Position numbers and translations under genes: made by a program. The notes under the pieces are model-generated. The model ran no database searches, had not been told where the DNA came from, and saw only the letters and a program-made list of their open reading frames with translations. Shown here one piece after another: positions 1 to 5,432 of a stretch of 7,751 nucleotides of DNA. Source of the stretch: Planctomycetaceae bacterium. Its GTDB lineage: Bacteria; Planctomycetota; Planctomycetia; Pirellulales; Thermoguttaceae. Numbering within the stretch: position 1 is the stretch's first letter; each line of letters starts with the position of its first letter. The DNA lies in the NCBI GenBank assembly GCA_031274045.1, contig JAISQS010000264.1, positions 1 through 7,751 of the forward strand, given 5' to 3'.

Positions 1-91
1 AGCGGCGACGGACTGGAACGCGGGCGTCCCGCCCGCCTCTGTGCGTAATAGAACCGAACAAGTTTGAACTGAACGCCAAGACGTGTCGGCA
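1..91 (+). repeat. Module A repeat, copy 1, cut by the window edge
   Basis: This stretch matches two other places in the window: 1808-1890 in the same orientation and 1902-1998 in reverse complement. The core at 10-37 contains a 7-base-pair hairpin, GCGGGCG-TCC-CGCCCGC. It is followed by a conserved tail (GTGCGTAATA, then AACCGAACAAGTTTGAACTG). The tail is closer to the inverted copy at 1902-1998 than to the copy at 1808. No reading frame of interest crosses it. The left end of the module lies outside the window. Confidence 0.85.
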
Positions 92-436
92 AACGTAAGG
101 TGGGCAACCGACTGCCAGGCGGTTGCGTCGGCGTACTCGCCGACAACGGGAGCGGGAAACGTGTTGATATACCAAATTGCCCAAAACCAAAAAACGTTGA
201 CGTTGTAGGGGCGAGGCTTGCCCTCGTCCCGAAGGGGTGTGAAACGCGTTGATATACCGAAATGAGGTTTTTTTGCCAGTAGAAATTCCAATACATTTCT
301 CGCACCTTTGGGGGACGAGGGCAAGCCTCGCCCCTACAACACCGTCACGTTTTGGTTTTGCCGATGCGTGTTCCGCTACAGTTGTCGGCGAGTACGCCGA
401 CGTAACCGCCCGGCGGTCGGTTACCCACCTTACGTT
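92..436. repeat. Imperfect long palindrome made of modules C and B
   Basis: The left arm holds module C (92-147) and then module B (202-230). The right arm holds B inverted (312-340) and then C inverted (381-436). Module B is a 29-base unit with a small internal hairpin (CGAGG-CTTGC-CCTCG). Module C contains GTCGGCG-TACT-CGCCGAC. Weaker matching continues between the modules, including CCAAAACCAA on the left against TTTTGGTTTTG on the right, so the whole 345-base block could fold back on itself around position 266. Modules B and C recur at 4983-5102 and 5324-5351. Short reading frames here are by-products of the repeats. Confidence 0.85.
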
Positions 437-652
437 ACCTTATAACATGTTTCGTTAGAATTGTTATTATTGTTAAAATTGTTTTTACGGTGATATTTTT
501 GTTATGGATATTTGTATTGTATTGGATGTATTGGCGGGGGTGAAATAAAAAAGTCTGTTTAAGTTGTTTTGGCTATAACAGGAATTGTTGAAATGATCGT
601 ATACTATGCCAACTTATCGTGTACGTAGGTTTCTTTCTTTGAGAGTTCAATA
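437..652. other. G/T-rich intergenic stretch with no recognised feature
   Basis: This stretch holds no plausible gene, RNA or repeat that I can recognise. The plus strand is strikingly rich in G and T, similar to the first parts of the plus-strand genes in this window. It could hold a promoter for the downstream frame, but I see no convincing -35/-10 pair. Confidence 0.4.
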
Positions 653-778
653 GTGATTAAATTTCGTTTTATTGATCGGCTTTTGATTGGTTGTGATCAT
701 TTTTGGTTGCGGTCATTTTGGGCAGAGGTTGATTTGACGAATCCTACCGCCAATACCGGCTTCGGTATTAAAAGATAA
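653..778 (+). CDS. Doubtful small ORF, 41 codons, GTG start
   Basis: The frame opens with GTG eight bases after a weak Shine-Dalgarno-like GAGAG (641-645) and ends at TAA 776-778. The translation begins VIKFRFIDRLLIGCDHFW and ends with TGFGIKR. It matches no family that I recognise. Only one of its first 20 codons ends in A or C, as in the 5' parts of the real genes here, but the non-coding DNA just upstream is equally G/T-rich, so this is weak support. It stops 33 bases before the ATG at 812. It may be a small protein, a relic of a gene start, or chance. Confidence 0.15.
   Translation: MIKFRFIDRLLIGCDHFWLRSFWAEVDLTNPTANTGFGIKR
752..769. other. Perfect 7-bp hairpin ahead of the gene at 812
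   Basis: AATACCG and CGGTATT pair perfectly around a GCTT loop, 42 bases before the ATG at 812. No T run follows on either strand, so it does not look like a factor-independent terminator. It could act in the leader of the downstream gene or be incidental. It lies inside the doubtful small frame at 653-778. Confidence 0.35.
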
Positions 779-811
779 CCCTTTTTGGCATCAATGCCCC
801 ACAATTAAACC

Positions 812-1660
812 ATGACATTTCCTATCCCCCCCTTAAAACCAGAGACTGAATCTTTGGAGATGACATCCCTTTCGCCGTCATCGAAAGTGTTTGTTGCGGC
901 GACGGTGATTTTTATTGGCAGTGTAATTGCGATGATTCATGCGCAGATACCTGTTGCGTCTCTTGCTAGTTTGCCCAATGAAGTAGTGGACAAGAATTTG
1001 ATTGCTGCGCCGTTGCCGGATTCGGCTGCGTCTGGTAATTCGGATGTTGGAATTGAGTTGAAGCCTGAGTTGCAGGTTGCGTTGAGTGAGTTGAAGCAGA
1101 GTTCAATGGAACCGGCTCTAGCTGCCGGAAACGCAAAATATACACAAGCATACCCGCAACCAACTCTCATTCCCGCAAACGAAAAAATAAATATGGCAAC
1201 AAACTTCTCCGCAACAACAATAACAGAACCAAAACCACTCGCAAACAACACAAACGACAACAACGACTTGACCCAAAATTGGAATAACACTCCAACAACC
1301 GACTTCCAACCAAAACAGATACCTGCCGCAACGCCGGATATTTTTGACATGGACAAAAACGATAACAACTCACGCAAAACCACAATGCCCACACCAAAAA
1401 TTACATCACAAACAGAAGTCGCAGACTCAATGTTGCCGTTTTTCCAATTTTCAGAAAACATCAAATCAGAAAATAACAAATCAAACAACCAACCAGATTC
1501 ATTACCAACAAACCCATTTCAAAACACACACGAACCAATACAAGAAACCGTCAAATTCACAAACATCAACTTTGAATCACCACAACAAAACAATTCGTCA
1601 ATGGTGACATTGAAACCGCAAGCAAACGTACTTGTCCCGTTGACTCAAACAAAGAATTAA
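812..1660 (+). CDS. Hypothetical membrane-anchored or exported Asn/Thr/Pro-rich protein
   Basis: The product is 282 residues if started at ATG 812, or 266 if started at the in-frame ATG 860. Neither start has a well-spaced ribosome binding site. The first 16 codons lack the G/T-ending bias of those that follow, which slightly favours 860. Residues 26-44 form one hydrophobic segment after a Lys, so this is a signal anchor or uncleaved signal peptide. Residues about 107-282 are low complexity: roughly one in six is Asn, with many Thr, Pro, Gln and Ser, and no Cys. This suggests a disordered extracytoplasmic region. I recognise no family and assign no function. The gene switches from 17% A/C-ending codons (codons 17-100) to 76% (codons 107-282), as other genes here do. 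An antisense frame at 937-1488 competes but is judged a shadow. Confidence 0.6.
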   Translation: MTFPIPPLKPETESLEMTSLSPSSKVFVAATVIFIGSVIAMIHAQIPVASLASLPNEVVDKNLIAAPLPDSAASGNSDVGIELKPELQVALSELKQSSMEPALAAGNAKYTQAYPQPTLIPANEKINMATNFSATTITEPKPLANNTNDNNDLTQNWNNTPTTDFQPKQIPAATPDIFDMDKNDNNSRKTTMPTPKITSQTEVADSMLPFFQFSENIKSENNKSNNQPDSLPTNPFQNTHEPIQETVKFTNINFESPQQNNSSMVTLKPQANVLVPLTQTKN

Positions 1661-1701
1661 GTGAGTAGATTGTAGTTCGGATTTTGTTGGAGGTTTATTC
1701 T

Positions 1702-1807
1702 CAACGTTAGCGACGGTAGCTTGCTACCAACGAAATGGGACGGGAAAAGTATTGGTATTCCAAACCGTCACCCGTCGGCATAGCCGACAATAGCCGCGAA
1801 GCGGCGC
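1702..1807 (+). repeat. Repeat-cluster left end with the CAACGTTAGCGACGG terminal motif
   Basis: The motif CAACGTTAGCGACGG with a following AGCTTGC (1702-1724) matches both ends of the repeat block at 4911-5432. Here it begins the second repeat cluster 41 bases after the stop of the gene at 812-1660. Two small hairpins follow: GTCGGC-ATA-GCCGAC at 1774-1788 and GCCGC-GAA-GCGGC at 1793-1805. I found no matching inverted end on the right side of this cluster, so this may be a solo or truncated end. Confidence 0.7.
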
Positions 1808-1977
1808 GGACTGGAACGCGGGCGTCCCGCCCGCCTAAGTGCATTAGGCAACCGAACCAGTTTGGAAGGAACGCCAAGACATGTTGGAGGACATTTGCCA
1901 AACCGTTTTAGCGTTCAGTTCAAACTTGTTCGGTTATATTACGCACAGTGGCGGGCGGGACGCCCGCGTTCCAGTCC
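1808..1977. repeat. Inverted pair of module A (copies 2 and 3)
   Basis: The 28-base core at 1808-1835 is repeated as its exact reverse complement at 1950-1977. Similarity spreads outwards (GCGAAGCGGCG on both sides, to about 1998) and inwards through the ACCGAACA/AGTTTG tail. The pair could form a cruciform or a long RNA hairpin. Copy 3 resembles copy 1 (1-91) more closely in its tail than it resembles copy 2. No gene is supported inside, although short frames run across it. Confidence 0.85.
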
Positions 1978-2042
1978 GTCGCCGCTTCGCAGCGAACTTA
2001 TGTGGCATAACGAGAAGCAACGCCCTACGTTATGGTATTTTG

Positions 2043-2146
2043 TCCTTTCAGGGCGTTGATGCAGCGCATTGATAAAAGCCGCAATAGGATGCCCCAACAA
2101 AAAACGAAATAATCAGAAAAATACTGATTATTTCAGTTTTTGTGGG
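2043..2146 (+). repeat. Module E repeat, complete copy with long hairpin
   Basis: Positions 2043-2123 are repeated directly at 2406-2485, with a conserved CAACAAAAAACGAAATAATC stretch. Here the module continues into an 11-base-pair stem: GAAATAATCAG (2106-2116) and CTGATTATTTC (2124-2134) around an AAAAATA loop. A further imperfect stem joins CCCAACAAAAAAC to GTTTTTGTGGG. The T-rich 3' arm makes it terminator-like, but no gene lies just upstream on the plus strand, so a repeat is the simpler reading. Confidence 0.75.
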
Positions 2147-2183
2147 AGAGTTATATTTGAAAGGAAATCTCCGATTTATCAGT

Positions 2184-2196
2184 ACCCTGAAAGGGT
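2184..2196. repeat. Short ACCCT-GAA-AGGGT hairpin
   Basis: This 5-base-pair palindrome with a GAA loop belongs to a small hairpin class seen repeatedly in the window. Relatives are GCCCT-TTC-AGGGC at 2405-2417 and GCCCT-GAA-AGGGC at 5203-5215. It lies between the two module E copies and outside any supported gene. Confidence 0.6.
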
Positions 2197-2249
2197 CAAA
2201 TATCATAGTGCGGCTTACATATTATATTACTAGCCCCGAAGGGGCGGCA

Positions 2250-2401
2250 AGCATTAGCACGGGGCATCGCCCCGTGAATCGGAATCGCGATATATTCAAG
2301 CCCTGTAAGGGCGCAAGCCGTTAGACGCTTCTTTGCTTTCGCCCTTACAGGGCTAAAATTTATTATCAACAATTCACGGGGCGATGCCCCGTGCTAATGC
2401 T
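2250..2401. repeat. Nested palindrome with perfect 30-bp arms
   Basis: Positions 2250-2279 are the exact reverse complement of 2372-2401. Inside them, 2299-2313 is the exact reverse complement of 2340-2354, with one-mismatch matching continuing to 2318 and 2335. Both pairs share nearly the same centre near 2326, so the block could fold into one long interrupted hairpin. Each outer arm also holds its own small hairpin (ACGGGGC-ATC-GCCCCGT). No open frame of note lies inside it. Confidence 0.9.
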
Positions 2402-2405
2402 GAAG

Positions 2406-2485
2406 CCCTTTCAGGGCATTGATACAGTGCTTGATAAAAGTCACAATGTAAAATCCCAACAAAAAACGAAATAATCAGAAAAATA
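2406..2485 (+). repeat. Module E repeat, half copy ending at the hairpin loop
   Basis: This copy matches 2043-2123 with scattered substitutions. It ends exactly where the AAAAATA loop of the complete copy ends, so the second half of the palindrome is missing. It lies about 110 bases before the pilT start. The 108 bases from 2486 to the pilT ATG hold no promoter or binding site that I can identify with confidence. Confidence 0.75.
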
Positions 2486-2593
2486 TTCTCACCCTTACCT
2501 TCCATTAACTTCCTGTGAAAAATCCCCCAGCAATCATGCACGAACAAATTGAAAACTTGGCAGTAGTAACCGTGTTCAACAAAACCGAAAATT

Positions 2594-3628
2594 ATGAATG
2601 AGGATACGCAAGCGTTATTACGGTATTTGATTTCGGAGGGTGGTTCGGATTTACATTTGGCGGCTGATAATCCTCCGATGATTCGTATACACGGCAAACT
2701 TGTTCCTTTGGCGGATCAGCCTGTTTTGTCTGCTTCGGATACGCAATTGATAATTTCTCAACTTGTGCTTGAGTCTGAGATGCATGAGTTGCAGCGTAGC
2801 GGTGAGCTTGACGCGGCGATTGAGCTTGAAGGCGGCTACCGTATTCGCATCAACGCCTACCGGCAACAAGGCTCTTACGCTGCCGCGATCAGATTGTTGC
2901 CGAACAAGTTTTTTGACTTTAAGGAGCTGGGATTACCGATCAATGTACTTGAGCATATTTGTCAACTGCACTCCGGTCTCGTACTCGTAACAGGCGCAAC
3001 AAGCAGCGGCAAATCGACAACAATTGCCAGTATTGTTAATCGCATAAATCAAGAGCGGTATTGTCATATTCATACCATAGAAGACCCTGTTGAGTATCGG
3101 CATCGCAGCATGAGATCGTATGTAACTCAACGCGAAGTCGGCAAAGATACCTCAACTTTCGGCGAGGCGTTGAGGCGTTCGATGCGTGAAGACCCCGATG
3201 TGATTGTGATTGGTGAAATGCGTGATTTGGAAACGATGTCGGCTGCTTTGACTCTGGCGGAAACAGGACATTTGACATTTGCAACCTTACACACATCAAC
3301 CGCCATACAAACCGTATCGCGAATCGTCAGCGCATTCCCAGCAGCCCAACAACCACAAATCCGTGTCCAACTCGCGTCAACATTGCAATACGCAATTTGT
3401 CAAAAACTTATTGCTTGGGACAATGGAAAAGGGCGGTCGCTTGTCGCGGAAATTTTGTACGTCAATTCAGCCGTGAGAGCAATGATTCGCGACGAAAAAA
3501 CACACCAAATTATGAACGTCATGCAGACAAACTACGAACAAGGAATGAGAACCCTCGACCAATCACTCGACGATACAATCAAAAAAGGTCACATATCCGC
3601 AAAAAACGCCAAACTTTACAGAGAATAA
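2594..3628 (+). CDS. pilT: PilT-type type IV pilus retraction ATPase
   Basis: PilT is a hexameric cytoplasmic ATPase that depolymerises the type IV pilus and so drives pilus retraction. The 344-residue length is typical of PilT and lacks the extra N-terminal domain of PilB. An N-terminal PAS-like region includes SDLHL (18-22) and RIHGKL (31-36). The ATPase domain shows Walker A GATSSGKST (134-142), the Asp box TIEDPVE (161-167), Walker B DPDVIVIGEMRD (200-211) and the His box TGHLTFATLHT (224-234). A C-terminal AVRAMIRDEKTHQ (293-305) corresponds to the AIRNLIRE motif needed for retraction. The Walker A carries Ser where Gly is usual. The start at 2594 has no strong Shine-Dalgarno sequence, but no family sequence is missing. 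Two bases separate it from ruvX. A PilU-like paralogue cannot be excluded. Third-position use moves from 19% A/C (first 80 codons) to 74% (last 114). Confidence 0.93.
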   Translation: MNEDTQALLRYLISEGGSDLHLAADNPPMIRIHGKLVPLADQPVLSASDTQLIISQLVLESEMHELQRSGELDAAIELEGGYRIRINAYRQQGSYAAAIRLLPNKFFDFKELGLPINVLEHICQLHSGLVLVTGATSSGKSTTIASIVNRINQERYCHIHTIEDPVEYRHRSMRSYVTQREVGKDTSTFGEALRRSMREDPDVIVIGEMRDLETMSAALTLAETGHLTFATLHTSTAIQTVSRIVSAFPAAQQPQIRVQLASTLQYAICQKLIAWDNGKGRSLVAEILYVNSAVRAMIRDEKTHQIMNVMQTNYEQGMRTLDQSLDDTIKKGHISAKNAKLYRE

Positions 3629-3630
3629 AT

Positions 3631-4074
3631 ATGAAGGTTGCCGGAATAGATTATGGTGAAGTTCGTATCGGGGTGGCTATCAGCGATCCTGAACGGCTTA
3701 TCGCGTTTCCTTTGCAAACTTACGTCCGTTCAACTCCCGAACGCGACGCGGAGTTTTTTTTGTCGCTCGTCAAAGATGAGCAAATATCGCAATTCGTAAT
3801 CGGTATTCCGCTTCATTTGAGTGGTGACGAAAGCGAAGAATCGGCGGAGGTGTTGTTGTTTGGGAGTTGGCTTGGCAATTTAACGGGGTTAAAAATCGAT
3901 TATTTTGACGAGCGTTTCACGAGTGTTGAGGCGGAGAAAATTTTGCGCAAGGCAAAATTGACCGACAAGAAACGCAAAGAACGTCGTGATATGATTGCCG
4001 CGCAACTTATCTTGTCCGCCTATCTTGAAGCAGGTTGTCAAGGAATTTCCGATTATTACGATATTAACGATTGA
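3631..4074 (+). CDS. ruvX: RuvX/YqgF, putative Holliday junction resolvase / pre-16S rRNA nuclease
   Basis: This is an RNase H-fold protein of the YqgF family, known for maturing the 5' end of 16S rRNA in Escherichia coli and also annotated as a Holliday junction resolvase. The 147-residue length is typical. Family motifs are GIDYGEVRIGVAISD (5-19) with D7, VIGIPLHLSGDESEES (56-71), DERFTSVEAEKIL (93-105) and RRDMIAAQLILSAYLE (118-133) with D120. D7, E94 and D120 occupy the conserved acidic positions. The ATG at 3631 is chosen because GIDYG should lie within a few residues of the start; a longer in-frame opening from 3397 would only read pilT in the wrong frame. The gene follows pilT by two bases and probably shares its transcript. 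Unlike its neighbours it shows no third-position trend (about 41% A/C throughout). Confidence 0.93.
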   Translation: MKVAGIDYGEVRIGVAISDPERLIAFPLQTYVRSTPERDAEFFLSLVKDEQISQFVIGIPLHLSGDESEESAEVLLFGSWLGNLTGLKIDYFDERFTSVEAEKILRKAKLTDKKRKERRDMIAAQLILSAYLEAGCQGISDYYDIND

Positions 4075-4175
4075 TTTTCTAATTTTTTTGTCATAATTTG
4101 ACGATTCTGAAATTTGGACTCAAGTAGGCTCGAATAGGTTTTGGGTTTTATTTTGTGGTTGGCTAAAAATTTTTC

Positions 4176-4180
4176 AGGTG
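4176..4180 (+). promoter_or_regulatory. Ribosome binding site AGGTG deciding the lipoprotein start
   Basis: AGGTG lies eight bases before the ATG at 4189. It supports that start over the in-frame TTG at 4141, which would put 16 extra residues before a normal lipoprotein signal peptide. Confidence 0.65.
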
Positions 4181-4188
4181 TTGTCAAA

Positions 4189-4860
4189 ATGATTAGAAAA
4201 TTTGTGTTGGTATTTTTTGTGTTGGTTGTGGTTTCCGGTTGTCAGAATGTTTTGTTTACTGCGCTTGTTTTGGTGCGTGGTACGGATGTTCAGCCGGAGT
4301 GTGAGTTGTTTACGCGGGCGAAGTCTGAGACGCGTGTTGCTGTTGTTTGTTATTCGATTGCGCCGAGTCAATATGAAGTTCAGAATGCGCCGCGAGTGAT
4401 TGGGCAGCAGGTTGGCAAGTTGATTGATAATCATTGTGCGAATAAGTTGATTCGTGTTGTTGATTCGGTGAAGGTTGATGCGTGGTTGGACAATTGCAGC
4501 AATGATTTTGATGATATTTTGCAAGTTGGACGTGATTCTAATATTGAGGCAGACATGGTGTTGGGGATAGAGATAATTGATTTCCAGACGCGGGACAAAA
4601 AATCGCATTTTCAGATTCAGGGGCGTTGTACTGCAAAACTCACGGTCAAAGATTGCAAAACCGGTGAGGTTCTCTACTCACAAATGATCAACGTAATCGA
4701 CCCGCCCGACGTGCCGATTCAAGGAGGCAGCGCAGGAACAGAAGCGGCATTCAGACCAAAATTTATCAAAACCGTATCCGAACAAATCGGATACAAATTC
4801 CACCCGCACGACCAACACAAAGCCCGACGAATACAAGCAGACTCACTAGATATGTTTTGA
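4189..4860 (+). CDS. Putative lipoprotein of unknown function
   Basis: The 223-residue product begins MIRKFVLVFFVLVVVSGC. Two basic residues, a hydrophobic core and the lipobox VSGC with Cys18 indicate a lipid-anchored protein. After cleavage the chain runs through RVAVVCYSI (about 50-58), an alternating hydrophobic/charged middle (VIGQQVGKLID, then DDILQVGRDSNIEADMVLG) and TAKLTVKDCKTGEVLYS, then a charged, His-rich end. From memory this resembles a conserved planctomycete lipoprotein family with the same VAVVC and ADMVLG-like features; its function is unknown to me. The start follows AGGTG at 4176-4180. It lies 114 bases after ruvX, converges on the SulP gene, and has no clear terminator of its own on the plus strand. 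Codons 1-148 end in A or C in only 21 cases (14%), against 59 of the last 75 (79%). Confidence 0.85.
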   Translation: MIRKFVLVFFVLVVVSGCQNVLFTALVLVRGTDVQPECELFTRAKSETRVAVVCYSIAPSQYEVQNAPRVIGQQVGKLIDNHCANKLIRVVDSVKVDAWLDNCSNDFDDILQVGRDSNIEADMVLGIEIIDFQTRDKKSHFQIQGRCTAKLTVKDCKTGEVLYSQMINVIDPPDVPIQGGSAGTEAAFRPKFIKTVSEQIGYKFHPHDQHKARRIQADSLDMF

Positions 4861-4889
4861 AAAAAATATAATCTCGACGTATTGAGATT
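4860..4889 (-). terminator. Likely factor-independent terminator, minus strand
   Basis: Read on the minus strand, AATCTC and GAGATT (pairing positions 4884-4889 with 4870-4875) form a 6-base-pair stem. ATA and then seven T residues (4860-4866) follow. No T run follows on the plus strand. It suits transcripts coming leftward from the SulP gene, whose stop is now over 500 bases away across the repeat block at 4911-5432. Confidence 0.5.
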
Positions 4890-4910
4890 CGCTGTGTACA
4901 TAAACGCCGC

Positions 4911-5432
4911 CAACGTTAGCGACGGAGGCTTGCCCCCGACGAGATGTGGCGTAAAACGTGGCGGTTTACCGATACGCCAAATGTTGTAGGGGCGAGGCTT
5001 GCCCTCGTCCCGATGGGGTGTGAAATGTGTTGGTAACGTAAGGTGGGTAACCGACCGCCGGGCGGTTGCGTCGCCAGTGAATCATTATCGCTCGCCGACA
5101 ATTGGGGCGGAAAACGCACAGGTAAAACCAACCCGCCCCAACGGGGCAAAAAGCCCATAGCACAGGGCAACGCCCTGTGAAAAATCGCCCCAAATAACCC
5201 TCGCCCTGAAAGGGCAAAAGCCAAAAGGTACACCAAAACGCATTGGCAATTCTCGTCAGTGTTTTGGGAATGGAGGTTTTGGTTTTGGGCGGTAGAAATA
5301 TTAAAACGTTTCCCGCCTCTTTGGGGACGAGGGCAAGCCTCGCCCCTACAATACGAACATGTTGCCTACCTTACGATCACCAACACGTTCCGCGCCCCGT
5401 CTTGTCGCGAGCAAGCTCCGTCGCTAACGTTG
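4911..5432. mobile_element. Non-autonomous repeat element or mosaic with inverted ends
   Basis: The left end (4911-4933) and right end (5411-5432) are inverted copies of CAACGTTAGCGACGG(A)GGCTTGC, differing by one base. Inside are module B (4983-5011), module C (5035-5102), three small hairpins (GCCCC-AAC-GGGGC at 5135-5147, CACAGGGC-AAC-GCCCTGTG at 5161-5179, GCCCT-GAA-AGGGC at 5203-5215) and module B inverted (5324-5351). Partial C sequence near 5361-5380 precedes the right end. Module C here has its hairpin loop replaced by a longer insert (about 5074-5090). No transposase is encoded and I see no target-site duplication, so mobility is inferred only from the inverted ends and the repeated parts. 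The right end overlaps the SulP gene by nine bases (5424-5432). Confidence 0.6.

Noticed and set aside
1..436. Possible CRISPR array, because several 28-30-base repeats occur
   Set aside because: Repeats are inverted as often as direct, spacing is irregular, and no cas genes are present.
937..1488. A 183-codon minus-strand open frame overlapping the gene at 812-1660
   Set aside because: It is antisense to a longer frame that has an N-terminal membrane segment and the same codon-ending trend as the other genes. Its Val/Phe/Cys-rich translation is what the complement of A/C-rich coding DNA gives. I cannot fully exclude it.
2117..2146. T-rich arm of the module E hairpin as a terminator
   Set aside because: No plus-strand gene ends nearby, and the same sequence recurs as a repeat without the hairpin, so a repeat explains it better.
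3397..3630. Upstream extension of the ruvX frame by 78 codons
   Set aside because: It overlaps pilT out of frame, and the family motif GIDYG should sit near the N-terminus, as it does from the ATG at 3631.
4098..4126. Possible promoter with TTGACG as -35 ahead of the lipoprotein gene
   Set aside because: No acceptable -10 sequence lies 16-18 bases downstream.
4141..4188. TTG start for the lipoprotein gene
   Set aside because: It would place 16 residues ahead of a normal lipoprotein signal peptide. The ATG at 4189 has a well-spaced AGGTG.
4174..4608. A 144-codon minus-strand frame within the lipoprotein gene
   Set aside because: It is a shadow: the complement of G/T-ending codons gives a frame poor in stops with an Asn/Arg/Thr-rich, unstructured translation.
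4916..5236. A 106-codon minus-strand frame in the repeat block, and similar frames at 249-458, 1707-2072 and 2142-2324
   Set aside because: They run across palindromic repeat modules that are shared between sites and give unrelated translations in different copies.
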